Positions 7,866 to 15,562 of a DNA stretch of 64,000 bases are shown in pieces. This DNA comes from RUG420 sp045642465 (GTDB lineage Bacteria; Bacillota; Clostridia; Oscillospirales; Acutalibacteraceae). The stretch covers positions 12,793 through 76,792 of the forward strand of contig JAZUIY010000017.1 in NCBI GenBank assembly GCA_045642465.1. Direction: 5' to 3'. The notes beneath the pieces were generated by a model that saw only the letters and a list, made by a program, of their open reading frames with translations, was not told where the DNA came from and ran no database searches. How positions within the stretch are numbered: position 1 is the stretch's first letter; each line of letters opens with the position of its first letter. The position numbers and the translations under genes are program-made.

Positions 7866-8228
7866 ATGTTATTGAAATGTATTGCAGTCGGTTTTGGAGG
7901 GTTTATTGGGTCCATAGCCAGATATCTTATTTCTAAAGTGGAATTGCAACATGGTGGGAAATTCCCAATAAACACTCTCATTGTAAATATAGTAGGAGCT
8001 GTGTTAATTGGCTATATTATTAGCAGTGCTAAGAACAGTGGAATGAGCGAAGAAAAACTATTGTTTTTAAAAGTTGGACTATGTGGTGGTTTAACAACAT
8101 TCTCAACATTTTCCGTTGAGACTTTGGGCTATATTCAATCCGGCAATGTTCTGATGGGTATAGCATATTCAGCGGTTTCAGTAGTGCTTTGTGTATTGGG
8201 CGTTATGATTGGATTAAAACTAGCATAA
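7866..8228 (+). CDS. crcB: Fluoride channel FluC/CrcB
   Basis: FluC dimers form dual-topology channels that expel fluoride. The 120-residue protein has the expected four membrane helices and family residues: GFIGSIARY with R19, N41 in NTLIVNIVGA, and the Phe-box and Na+-site stretch GGLTTFSTFSVE (residues 74-85). An AGGAGG box precedes the ATG. It lies 40 bases after the tRNA-Arg terminator, and I see no fluoride riboswitch in that gap. Base and codon use are clearly more AT-rich than in the flanking genes (for example ATA, TTA and AAA codons), suggesting recent acquisition beside the tRNA gene. It is a single-gene version rather than a tandem pair. Confidence 0.93.
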   Translation: MLLKCIAVGFGGFIGSIARYLISKVELQHGGKFPINTLIVNIVGAVLIGYIISSAKNSGMSEEKLLFLKVGLCGGLTTFSTFSVETLGYIQSGNVLMGIAYSAVSVVLCVLGVMIGLKLA

Positions 8229-8270
8229 AATGTCTTTTGACGATTGGAGTAGCAAACCGGAGCATGGTCT

Positions 8271-8299
8271 TGCACACGCGCCTCGTTTTTGTTACTATT
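8271..8299 (+). promoter_or_regulatory. Putative promoter of the cobalamin-riboswitch operon
   Basis: TTGCAC (8271-8276) and TACTAT (8294-8299) are spaced by 17 bases, just upstream of the riboswitch aptamer. Both hexamers are imperfect. Confidence 0.4.
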
Positions 8300-8324
8300 T
8301 TCTTGTTATTGAATACCACGTTTT

Positions 8325-8500
8325 TTAGTTCTGCTTTACGCAGCTAAGAGGGAAACAGGTGAAAAACCTGTGCGGTCCCGCCACTGTAACGGAAGAGTAT
8401 CAGACGAATATGTCACTGGCCTCGGCTGGGAAGACGGTCTGATATGTTGACACCGGAGCCAGGAGACCTGCTAAAAGGCGGTATGCTTGTTATGTCTACG
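8325..8500 (+). ncRNA. Cobalamin (B12) riboswitch aptamer
   Basis: The conserved cores of the AdoCbl/cobalamin aptamer are plain: GGGAAACAGGTG with its hairpin partner ACCTGTGC, the junction GCGGTCCCGCCACTGTAAC (about 8372-8390), CACTGGCCTCGGCTGGGAAG, and the B12 box GCCAGGAGACCTGC at 8458-8471. Outer boundaries are approximate. Cobalamin binding normally switches the downstream genes off, here through the adjacent antiterminator/terminator. The genes it controls are the DUF4430 lipoprotein and the alpha/alpha-barrel protein, so both are expected to be made when B12 is scarce. Confidence 0.97.
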
Positions 8501-8528
8501 GTGAATAGACAGAGTATACAGAGTTTGT

Positions 8529-8577
8529 CGTTACAAAAAACGGGCTGTAACGTTTGGCGGCGTTACCGGCCCTTTTT
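8529..8577 (+). terminator. Riboswitch expression platform: antiterminator and intrinsic terminator
   Basis: The terminator stem GGGCTGTAACG (8542-8552) pairs with CGTTACCGGCCC (8561-8572, one bulged C) and is followed by TTTTT. The preceding CGTTAC (8529-8534) is complementary to GTAACG (8547-8552) inside the terminator arm, giving a competing antiterminator. This shows transcriptional control by the cobalamin aptamer. Confidence 0.88.
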
Positions 8578-8635
8578 CTATTTTCGGCAAACTCAAATTG
8601 CGTCAAAAAATCTTTGTCGAAAGGGGTTTTATTCC

Positions 8636-9172
8636 ATGGAAAACCTGGAACCTGTTTACAAGCAGAAACGTATTCGTAACATCCTCCTCATGGTACTGTC
8701 CGTTCTTGTACTGTTTAGTTCAGCGTGCGGAACGGGAACAAACCGGCAGGATAATACCGTCAATTCTGCTGACAAGAACGGCTCCAGTACTACCCCTATT
8801 ACCGTTACCGTGTCCATTACTTGTGACTGGCTTTTGGACCATTTGGATCAGACCCCGGACGGGGTGGAACAACGGATTCCAAAAGATGGGGTTCTGCTGG
8901 CACCGGTAACCGTGACTGTTCCTGCCGGAAGCAATGCGTTTGACGTATTGGATCAGGTTTGTAAAGAAAAGAATCTGCCGGTTGACCGGGTGAAAAAAGC
9001 CATGGGCACTTATGTTCGGGCCATTGGGGCCATTTACGAACGGTATGCAGGGGATGCCAGTGGCTGGAAATATCAAGTGAACGGAGTGCTCCCAAACATT
9101 GCCAGCAGTGCTTATATCCTGCAAGACGGAGACGAAATCATCTGGTTATATACCACGGAAGCCGGGAACTAG
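8636..9172 (+). CDS. Lipoprotein with DUF4430 (transcobalamin C-terminal-like) domain
   Basis: A 178-residue secreted protein. A basic stretch (KQKRIR) and hydrophobic signal (about 16-30) end at a lipobox-like SSAC with Cys31, so it is probably lipid-anchored on the outer face of the membrane. A polar linker leads to a DUF4430 domain (about 95-175) with the family pattern GSNAFDVLDQVC, DASGWKYQVNG and a closing LQDGDEIIWLYT. This domain is homologous to the beta domain of animal transcobalamin and intrinsic factor. The ATG at 8636 follows AAGGGG; an open frame upstream only reads through the riboswitch. The next gene begins 9 bases after the stop. Binding of corrinoids is inferred from fold and riboswitch control, not shown. 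Confidence 0.85.
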   Translation: MENLEPVYKQKRIRNILLMVLSVLVLFSSACGTGTNRQDNTVNSADKNGSSTTPITVTVSITCDWLLDHLDQTPDGVEQRIPKDGVLLAPVTVTVPAGSNAFDVLDQVCKEKNLPVDRVKKAMGTYVRAIGAIYERYAGDASGWKYQVNGVLPNIASSAYILQDGDEIIWLYTTEAGN

Positions 9173-9181
9173 GAGATACTT

Positions 9182-10261
9182 ATGAATTTATGGAAAAAGT
9201 GCATCGCCCTCATAATGGCCTTGGTTTTGATGCTGGCTTTGCTGCCGACCACGGCCTTTGCGGAGAGTGGAAAATATAAAAACGCAGAAGACTACCTGTA
9301 TGGTTTGCTGCAAGATGCCCCAAGTCTTGGGTCCGAATATTACCTTTTGACCTTGCTTCGGGCCGGCTACCCAATCCATCAGGATGTGCTGGATGCCTAC
9401 GAAGCCTCCGTAAAACAGGATGGCTTAAATGAAGGCTTTAACCCCTCTTTGGTTATGACATTGACTGCCTTAGGAGAGGACGCTTCCAACTTTGACAACG
9501 TTAATTACCTGAGCAAACTGGGGTCTTTGGAAGAACTGAAAAACCACTTTGTAACGGAAGAAGCCTATGGCTTAATGGCTGTAGATTGCGGAAATTATTG
9601 GGACAAAGTGGACTTTACCTCGGAAGATTTGGTTTCCGATTTGCTGGCTCACCAGCTGCCGGATGGAGGCTGGGGTTATGAGTCCGATGGGAAATTGACC
9701 TTTGATGTTGACTCAACGGCAATGGTTATCCAAGCATTGGCACCGTACAAGAATCAGGAAAAGGTAAAGGACGCCATTGAAAAGGGCTTCAACCAACTTT
9801 CCCAGGCCCAAGAGGCCGGTGGCGGATATGTTGCATGGGGTGAAGAAAACGCCGCAACCACCGCCCAGGTTATGGTGGCTCTTTGCAGCGTGGGCGTGAA
9901 TCCGGCAAAGGACAAGCGCTTTGTGAAAAACGGCAAAACCTTAGGGGACGCCATGATGAAATCATACATTCCAAATGGCGGATTTTCCGTGGCCCCGGGA
10001 GGGGAAGCCAATGCGTATGCAGCCTATGAATGCCTCACCGCCTTGGTGGCCTGTGACCGCTTGAACAGTGGAAAAACATCCTTCTTCGACATGAGCGATT
10101 CAGCTGTGGTCCTTGCAAAGGGTACTTCCATTTCCACAGATACGGTTCAGAAAGCCAAAACACGGCAGCTTCTGATTCTGGCTGTAGTGTGGATTGTGGG
10201 TATTGTATTTGTGATTCTATCTAACAAAAGACATAAGAAAGCAAAGAGCAAACTATCCTAA
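9182..10261 (+). CDS. Membrane-anchored alpha/alpha-barrel (squalene-cyclase/transcobalamin alpha-like) protein
   Basis: A 359-residue protein with a signal peptide ending AFA-ES (cleavage after about residue 27), and a C-terminal membrane helix (about 329-347) followed by a basic tail, so the body lies outside the cell, anchored at its C-terminus. The body shows repeated paired-helix units of the prenyltransferase/terpene-cyclase barrel class: DGGWGYESDGKLTFDVDSTA then MVIQAL, GGGYVAWGEENAATTAQVMVAL, and NGGFSVAPGGEANAYAAYEC. The same barrel forms the alpha domain of transcobalamin and intrinsic factor. The AGGAG box overlaps the stop region of the preceding DUF4430 gene, so the two are co-translated under one B12 riboswitch. 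No cyclase-type acidic DxDD catalytic motif is seen; an enzymatic role is unlikely. Confidence 0.82.
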   Translation: MNLWKKCIALIMALVLMLALLPTTAFAESGKYKNAEDYLYGLLQDAPSLGSEYYLLTLLRAGYPIHQDVLDAYEASVKQDGLNEGFNPSLVMTLTALGEDASNFDNVNYLSKLGSLEELKNHFVTEEAYGLMAVDCGNYWDKVDFTSEDLVSDLLAHQLPDGGWGYESDGKLTFDVDSTAMVIQALAPYKNQEKVKDAIEKGFNQLSQAQEAGGGYVAWGEENAATTAQVMVALCSVGVNPAKDKRFVKNGKTLGDAMMKSYIPNGGFSVAPGGEANAYAAYECLTALVACDRLNSGKTSFFDMSDSAVVLAKGTSISTDTVQKAKTRQLLILAVVWIVGIVFVILSNKRHKKAKSKLS

Positions 10262-10268
10262 AAATAAA

Positions 10269-10300
10269 CGCCTCGTGCAATTGCACGGGGCGCTATTTTA
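10269..10300 (+). terminator. Probable terminator after the B12-regulated pair
   Basis: A 10-bp GC-rich stem CGCCTCGTGC/GCACGGGGCG with an AATT loop precedes a short, imperfect T tract (CTATTTTA), so read-through into the two-component genes is possible. Confidence 0.6.
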
Positions 10301-10364
10301 TGCGATAATATTCGGGAATAGGTATTTTTATTCGCATCTTATTTTTGTGGAGGAAAAAAGGCGT

Positions 10365-11054
10365 ATGGCTATTGGAAAAATTTTAGTCGTAGACGATGAT
10401 TTAAACATCTGTGAATTATTGCGTCTTTATATGGAAAAGGACGGATACACTGTTGCCGTTGCCAACGACGGGGAACAGGCTGTATCTACATTTCGTCAGT
10501 TCAATCCGGACCTGGTAATGCTGGATATTATGCTGCCGAAAAAGGATGGCTGGGAAGTATGCCGGGATATCCGCCGCACTTCCGACACCCCAATCATTAT
10601 GCTGACTGCCAAGGGCGAAACCTTTGACAAGGTTTTGGGCCTGGAACTGGGAGCAGATGACTATGTGGTAAAGCCATTTGACACCAAGGAAATCATGGCT
10701 CGTGTGAAGGCCGTTCTCCGTCGGACCACTCCGACTCCGGAAGAACAGTTGAAAGAAGTACGCTATGACAACCTGGTCATTAACTTAACCAACTATGAAA
10801 TGCGGGTTAAGGGCAACTATATCAGCACCCCACCAAAGGAATTGGAACTGATTTACCATCTGGCCAGCAATCCAAACCGTGTTTATACCAGAGACCAGTT
10901 ACTGGACGAAGTATGGGGCTTTGACTACTATGGCGACTCCCGTACCGTTGACGTTCACGTAAAACGTCTCCGTGAAAAACTGGAAGGTGTTTCCACAAAG
11001 TGGGCACTGAAAACTGTTTGGGGCGTAGGCTACAAATTCGAGACTTTGGATTAA
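10365..11054 (+). CDS. OmpR/PhoB-type response regulator
   Basis: A 229-residue DNA-binding regulator. The receiver domain (1-120) has the acidic pocket D10-D11, the phospho-acceptor D54 in LVMLDIMLP and K103 in VVKPF. The winged-helix output domain (about 135-228) ends in RTVDVHVKRLREKLE and VWGVGYKFE. The ATG at 10365 has GGAGG 11 bases upstream. Its stop is 6 bases before the histidine kinase start, and an HtrA protease follows, the arrangement of WalRK- or CssRS-like envelope-stress systems. Which stress it senses cannot be told from sequence. Confidence 0.93.
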   Translation: MAIGKILVVDDDLNICELLRLYMEKDGYTVAVANDGEQAVSTFRQFNPDLVMLDIMLPKKDGWEVCRDIRRTSDTPIIMLTAKGETFDKVLGLELGADDYVVKPFDTKEIMARVKAVLRRTTPTPEEQLKEVRYDNLVINLTNYEMRVKGNYISTPPKELELIYHLASNPNRVYTRDQLLDEVWGFDYYGDSRTVDVHVKRLREKLEGVSTKWALKTVWGVGYKFETLD

Positions 11055-11060
11055 CGGATT

Positions 11061-12587
11061 ATGGAAGACGTTACCAAAAAGAAGAAACCGAGCAAACGAA
11101 AAAAGAGCAATTCCCTTTTCCGTAGATACTTCCGGTTTACCATCGGTATGGTTACGGTCGTACTGTTGGTCCTCTTCGTGTTATTCTCTTTGTTCCTTTC
11201 ACGAAACTGGATCTTTGACCGTGAAAATACCCTGGCAGCCAATGTAGTGTCCATTACCAATACGCTGGAATCCATTTCTGAAGATGCCTTAAAGGGCGGA
11301 GATGTATTCGAAAACGTAAAGCTGATTGGTAACATGCTCTACTTACAATCTGACTCCACAAGTGCGGATATTTTCGTATTAGATTCCAACGGGAAAATGT
11401 TGTTCTGTAAAGAAATGATGGATGAGGACATGAACGTTCGGAAGAAGACCGTTTGTGCCACCCATACCAATTTCTCTGTGCCGGAAGATGTTTTGTTAAA
11501 GGCACAAAAATCGGTATACCAAGACATTGTTTCCGTTCCGAGCATTTCTCCGGACAAACAAATTCTGGTAGGGAATGCCATTCATATTAATCACCAAGTG
11601 GTGGGCTATATTTTTGCAGATATGGACTACAACAGCTTCCTGATGAACTATCTTCTGCAAAACTCCAGACTGTTCTTTGGGGCCGCCGTTATTGCGCTGA
11701 TGCTGGTAGCCTTTTTAAGTTATCTGAATACCTACCGTTTAATTCAGCCATTAGAGGAAATGTCCCGTTTGACCAAGATGTACGCAAAGGGTGACTTCTC
11801 GGAACGAATCCATTTACGGAGCCGGGACGAATTGGCCACCTTGGCAGAATCTCTCAACGAAATGGCGGATGCGCTTTCTATTTTGGACGAATCCCGACGA
11901 AGTTTCGTCTCCAACGTATCCCATGAGTTGAAGACCCCAATGACCACCATTTCCGGATTTGTAGATGGTATTTTGGACGGTACCATTCCACCGGAAAAAC
12001 AGCGGAAATACCTAAAAATTGTATCCAAGGATGTCAAACGACTGGCAAAATTGGTTGTTACCATGCTTTCTTTATCTAAAATTGAGGCTGGTGAAGAAGA
12101 ATTACATTACACAGAAGTGGATATGAACCAAATGCTGTTCGATGCCCTTCTGAACTTTGAAACTGCCATTGAACGAAACGAGTATCAAATTAAGGGGTTT
12201 GATTCTATGCCAAGCGTTCATGTTATGGCAGATGAAGACCTGTTGTTCCAGGTACTTTATAACTTGTTTGACAACGCGGTGAAATTCACCAATCCGGGTG
12301 GCACCATTCGCGTGAAAATGCGGGCTGACGAGGCCCACGTAACCGTTCAGATTTCCAATACCGGTACCGGTATTCCGGAAGACGAACTCAAACGTGTTTT
12401 CGAGCGCTTCTACAAAATGGACAAGTCCAGAAGTGAACATGTTAAAGGCGTAGGCCTGGGCCTGAATTTGGTAAAGAGTATTGTTGAATACCACGGTGGT
12501 GAAGTCAATGCTGCCAGCATGCCAAATAAGGTGACTGCATTTAGCTTCTGGATTCCAAATCGTCCAGATCAAACCTTAACGGAGTGA
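11061..12587 (+). CDS. Membrane sensor histidine kinase
   Basis: A 508-residue kinase partnered with the regulator just upstream. Order of parts: a basic cytoplasmic N-terminus, membrane helix about 27-47, extracytoplasmic sensor region of about 150 residues (PAS/Cache-like by length, with FVLDSNGKMLF), second helix about 203-222, HAMP linker (LIQPLEEMSRL to DELATLAESLNEM), HisKA with H288 in SHELKTPM, and a HATPase with LFDNAVKF and GVGLGLNLVKSIVEYHGG. All kinase boxes are intact. The extracytoplasmic sensor suggests a cell-surface cue, consistent with the HtrA protease 6 bases downstream. Confidence 0.94.
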   Translation: MEDVTKKKKPSKRKKSNSLFRRYFRFTIGMVTVVLLVLFVLFSLFLSRNWIFDRENTLAANVVSITNTLESISEDALKGGDVFENVKLIGNMLYLQSDSTSADIFVLDSNGKMLFCKEMMDEDMNVRKKTVCATHTNFSVPEDVLLKAQKSVYQDIVSVPSISPDKQILVGNAIHINHQVVGYIFADMDYNSFLMNYLLQNSRLFFGAAVIALMLVAFLSYLNTYRLIQPLEEMSRLTKMYAKGDFSERIHLRSRDELATLAESLNEMADALSILDESRRSFVSNVSHELKTPMTTISGFVDGILDGTIPPEKQRKYLKIVSKDVKRLAKLVVTMLSLSKIEAGEEELHYTEVDMNQMLFDALLNFETAIERNEYQIKGFDSMPSVHVMADEDLLFQVLYNLFDNAVKFTNPGGTIRVKMRADEAHVTVQISNTGTGIPEDELKRVFERFYKMDKSRSEHVKGVGLGLNLVKSIVEYHGGEVNAASMPNKVTAFSFWIPNRPDQTLTE

Positions 12588-12593
12588 TAATGC

Positions 12594-13742
12594 ATGGAAA
12601 CGGAACAAAAGAAAACTGGAAAAGTAGTCATTGCTTTATTTGTTGTTTTATTGGCTGTGGCCATTGGCCTTTCCATTTGGAACATCAAGACCACCAAAGC
12701 GGAAGATAACAATTCGGATAGTCCGGATAGTTCCTTCTCTATTGGAGAAGCAAAAACCTATTCTTCCTCTGGCAACGGATCTGCTTTAAGCACCGTGGAA
12801 ATTGCCAAAAAGGCAAAGCCATATGTGGTAGCTGTTACCACCTATCGGGGTGGACAGTTAGATGGCGAAGGCTCCGGTATTGTAATGAGTAAGGACCAGG
12901 AGAAAAATGTCACTTACATTTTGACCTGCGCCCACATTATTAACCGCAGCAGTTCCAGTTACAAAGTGGAACTGGAAGATGGCACCGCCTATGATGCCAA
13001 AGTGGTAGGATACGACACCCGTACGGACGTCGGCGTACTTTCCATAAAAGGAGCAGACCTGACACCGGCTGAATTTGGGGACTCTTCTGTATTGCAGGTA
13101 GGGGAACCGGTTTATGCCATTGGTAATCCGGGCGGAACCCAGTTCTATGGTTCCTTCACTGCCGGCGTTGTCTCTGCCATTGACCGGCCAACCGCCACTT
13201 CGGACGGCGGCTACACCATGGAATGCATCCAACACGATGCTGCCATTAACCCGGGCAACTCCGGTGGGGCACTGGTGAACAGTTATGGCCAAGTAATTGG
13301 TATGAACTCTTCTAAAATTGCAGATGAAGAGTACGAAGGCATGGGCTTTGCGGTTCCAATCAATGTAGCCAAAGCCGTAGTAGATGACATCTTGACAGTA
13401 GGCCATGTTCAAGACCGGGCCAAACTGGGCATTAGTTATATTTCCGCAGAAGGATATGAAAACTACAGTGCAGTGCTGCAAAAGAACCAGTTGCCAAACG
13501 GATCCATTGTCATTGCAAAAATGGATGCGGACAGCTGCTTGACCGGAACAGGCGCTGAAGTTGGTGACTTGATTACTGCTGTAAATGGCAAGGGCTTAGA
13601 TACCACCAATGTCCTTTTGAAGGTCATTGAAAAGAGCAAGCCGGGAGACAAAATTTCCCTTTCCATTGCCCATGTTAATGAGGATGGATCTGTAAAAACA
13701 TTTGATATTCAAGTGGTTTTAGGGGAAGACACCGGCAACTAA
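12594..13742 (+). CDS. HtrA/DegP-family serine protease with PDZ domain
   Basis: A 382-residue membrane-tethered protease that degrades or refolds misfolded exported proteins. One N-terminal membrane helix (about 10-31) is followed by a Ser-rich linker, a trypsin-like domain with triad H114 (TCAHIINR), D145 (DTRTDVGVL) and S223 (NPGNSGGALV), and one PDZ domain (about 280-375, with GAEVGDLITAVNGKGL). It completes a three-gene operon with the two-component system, which likely controls it. Length and domain order are typical of Firmicute HtrA proteins. Confidence 0.94.
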   Translation: METEQKKTGKVVIALFVVLLAVAIGLSIWNIKTTKAEDNNSDSPDSSFSIGEAKTYSSSGNGSALSTVEIAKKAKPYVVAVTTYRGGQLDGEGSGIVMSKDQEKNVTYILTCAHIINRSSSSYKVELEDGTAYDAKVVGYDTRTDVGVLSIKGADLTPAEFGDSSVLQVGEPVYAIGNPGGTQFYGSFTAGVVSAIDRPTATSDGGYTMECIQHDAAINPGNSGGALVNSYGQVIGMNSSKIADEEYEGMGFAVPINVAKAVVDDILTVGHVQDRAKLGISYISAEGYENYSAVLQKNQLPNGSIVIAKMDADSCLTGTGAEVGDLITAVNGKGLDTTNVLLKVIEKSKPGDKISLSIAHVNEDGSVKTFDIQVVLGEDTGN

Positions 13743-13756
13743 ATATTCACTAACAA

Positions 13757-13785
13757 AAGGCAACTCTAAAAAGAGTTGCCTTTTG
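13757..13785 (+). terminator. Terminator of the two-component/HtrA operon
   Basis: An 11-bp stem AAGGCAACTCT/AGAGTTGCCTT with an AAAA loop is followed by a short T-rich tract. Confidence 0.85.
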
Positions 13786-13818
13786 CTTATTTTATGCGTT
13801 TTTTGGCCTGCCTGTTTC

Positions 13819-13848
13819 TTGACATTTTGGCCTCTCATTACGTATAAT
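13819..13848 (+). promoter_or_regulatory. Consensus sigma-A promoter of rny
   Basis: Perfect TTGACA (13819-13824) and perfect TATAAT (13843-13848), with an 18-base spacer. It drives the rny-to-GH3 gene row. Confidence 0.88.
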
Positions 13849-13930
13849 ATTTGGGATATTGTGAAAGTTTTTCTTTTTTTCGAAAAGGATTCATTAATAT
13901 TAAATTTTGTAAAGGGAGGTGTATTGGACT

Positions 13931-15475
13931 TTGATTACTGCAATTGTAGGAATTGGCTCTTTCATTGTGGGCGGTGCCATCTTCTTTTTTGTAGGCCAGG
14001 AAGTACGCAAGCGTAAGGCTGAAGCTACCATCGGTTCTGCCAATCAGGAAGCAACCCGTATCATCAACCAGGCGTTGACCACCGCAGAACAGAAGAAGAA
14101 AGAAGCCATTTTAGAAGCAAAGGACGAAATACACAAACAGCGTTCTGAAACAGAACGCGACCTCCGCGAACGCCGTTCGGAAGTACAGCGTCAAGAGCGC
14201 CGTATCATCCAGAAGGAAGAAAACCTCGACAAGAAAACCGAGGCTCTGGAAAAGAAGGAAGAAGCTCTTAACAACAAATTGAAAGACGCTGACAAGAAAG
14301 CCGAAGAAGTTGAAGCTCTTAAGAAGAGCCAATTTGAAATGTTAGAAAAAATTTCCGGTCTTACGGAAGACCAGGCAAGAACAATCTTGCTGGCTGAAGT
14401 GGACGAGAAGTTAGAGCATGCAAAAGCCACTAAGATTTTAGCGTTCAAGGAACAGGTCAGAGAAGAATCTGACGAAATTGCCAGACAGGTTGTCAGCATG
14501 GCTATTCAGCGCTGTGCTGCAGAACGTACCACCGAAGCAACCGTATCGGTTGTTGCTCTGCCAAATGACGAAATGAAGGGTCGACTCATTGGCCGTGAAG
14601 GACGAAATATCCGAGCCATTGAAACCGTTACCGGCGTAGACTTAATTATTGACGACACACCGGAAGCCATAACGGTTTCCTGTTTCGAACCGGTTCGCCG
14701 TGAAATTGCACGTTTGACTTTGGAACGTCTCATTCAGGACGGACGAATTCATCCGGCCCGCATTGAAGAAATTTACCAGAAGGCCAAGCGTGAAGTAGAA
14801 CAAGGCATTAAGCAGACCGGGGAACGGGCTGTATTGGATGCCGGTGTTACCGGAATTCATCCGGAACTGGTAAAACTCTTAGGCCGTTTGAAGTACCGTA
14901 CTAGCTACGGTCAGAACGTACTGGATCATTCCTTAGAAGTATCTTACATTGCCGGCCTGTTGGCTGCTGAAGTCGGCGCCGACATTAAGAAAGCCAAGCG
15001 CGCAGGTTTGCTGCACGACGTTGGTAAGGCCTTAGACCATGAATTCGAAGGAACTCATGTTCAACTGGGTGTAGATGCTACTAAGAAGTACAAAGAAAAC
15101 GAAGCAATTGTTCATGCCATTGCGGCTCACCACAATGACATTGAAGCCAAGTCCACCATTGCTTTCTTAGTACAGGCTGCCGACGCCATTTCCGCAGCGC
15201 GTCCTGGTGCCCGCCGTGAAAACTTAGAGAATTACATTAAGCGTCTGGAAAAACTGGAAGAAATTGCTGATTCCTTTGACGGAGTAGACGGCTGCTACGC
15301 CATTCAGGCCGGCCGTGAAATCCGCATTATGGTAAAACCGGAAAAGGTTTCTGATGACCAGATGGTAATTATGGCTCATGAAATTGCAGAACGGATTGAA
15401 AACGAACTGGAATATCCTGGCCAGATCAAAGTACATGTGGTTCGCGAAAGCCGCGTTATGGACTACGCTAAGTAA
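13931..15475 (+). CDS. rny: Ribonuclease Y
   Basis: RNase Y is the membrane-bound endonuclease that starts bulk mRNA decay in many Firmicutes. Order: N-terminal membrane helix, long coiled coil (about 25-200, rich in Glu/Lys), KH domain with GRLIGREGRNIRAIE, HD domain with LLHDVGKALDHE, and a C-terminal block ending RESRVMDYAK. The start appears to be TTG at 13931: a very strong AAAGGGAGGT site ends 10 bases before it. A GTG at 13919 overlaps that site and is unlikely to be used. Full length is about 514 residues. YmdB follows, the same order as ymdA-ymdB of Bacillus. Confidence 0.96.
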   Translation: MITAIVGIGSFIVGGAIFFFVGQEVRKRKAEATIGSANQEATRIINQALTTAEQKKKEAILEAKDEIHKQRSETERDLRERRSEVQRQERRIIQKEENLDKKTEALEKKEEALNNKLKDADKKAEEVEALKKSQFEMLEKISGLTEDQARTILLAEVDEKLEHAKATKILAFKEQVREESDEIARQVVSMAIQRCAAERTTEATVSVVALPNDEMKGRLIGREGRNIRAIETVTGVDLIIDDTPEAITVSCFEPVRREIARLTLERLIQDGRIHPARIEEIYQKAKREVEQGIKQTGERAVLDAGVTGIHPELVKLLGRLKYRTSYGQNVLDHSLEVSYIAGLLAAEVGADIKKAKRAGLLHDVGKALDHEFEGTHVQLGVDATKKYKENEAIVHAIAAHHNDIEAKSTIAFLVQAADAISAARPGARRENLENYIKRLEKLEEIADSFDGVDGCYAIQAGREIRIMVKPEKVSDDQMVIMAHEIAERIENELEYPGQIKVHVVRESRVMDYAK

Positions 15476-15485
15476 GAAAAACAAG

Positions 15486-15529
15486 GGGGACTTATCCGGT
15501 GCGAAACCGTACCGGATGAAGTCCCTTTT
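15486..15529 (+). terminator. Hairpin between rny and ymdB, probable (partial) terminator
   Basis: GGGACTTATCCGGT pairs with ACCGGATGAAGTCCC (one bulge) around a 10-base loop, followed by TTTTA. The T tract is short, so partial read-through into ymdB is likely. Confidence 0.75.
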
Positions 15530-15562
15530 ATCCATATTATCCCAAAGAAAGGAAGGCTACTT

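Noticed and set aside
7708..8228. Genomic island or prophage at tRNA-Arg
   Set aside because: No integrase, excisionase or repeated tRNA 3' end is visible; only one small gene differs in composition.
8444..8635. N-terminal extension of the DUF4430 lipoprotein through the riboswitch
   Set aside because: The extension overlaps the B12 box and the terminator; a signal peptide and ribosome site support the start at 8636.
13919..13930. GTG start of RNase Y at 13919
   Set aside because: The GTG overlaps the Shine-Dalgarno sequence; TTG at 13931 has workable spacing.
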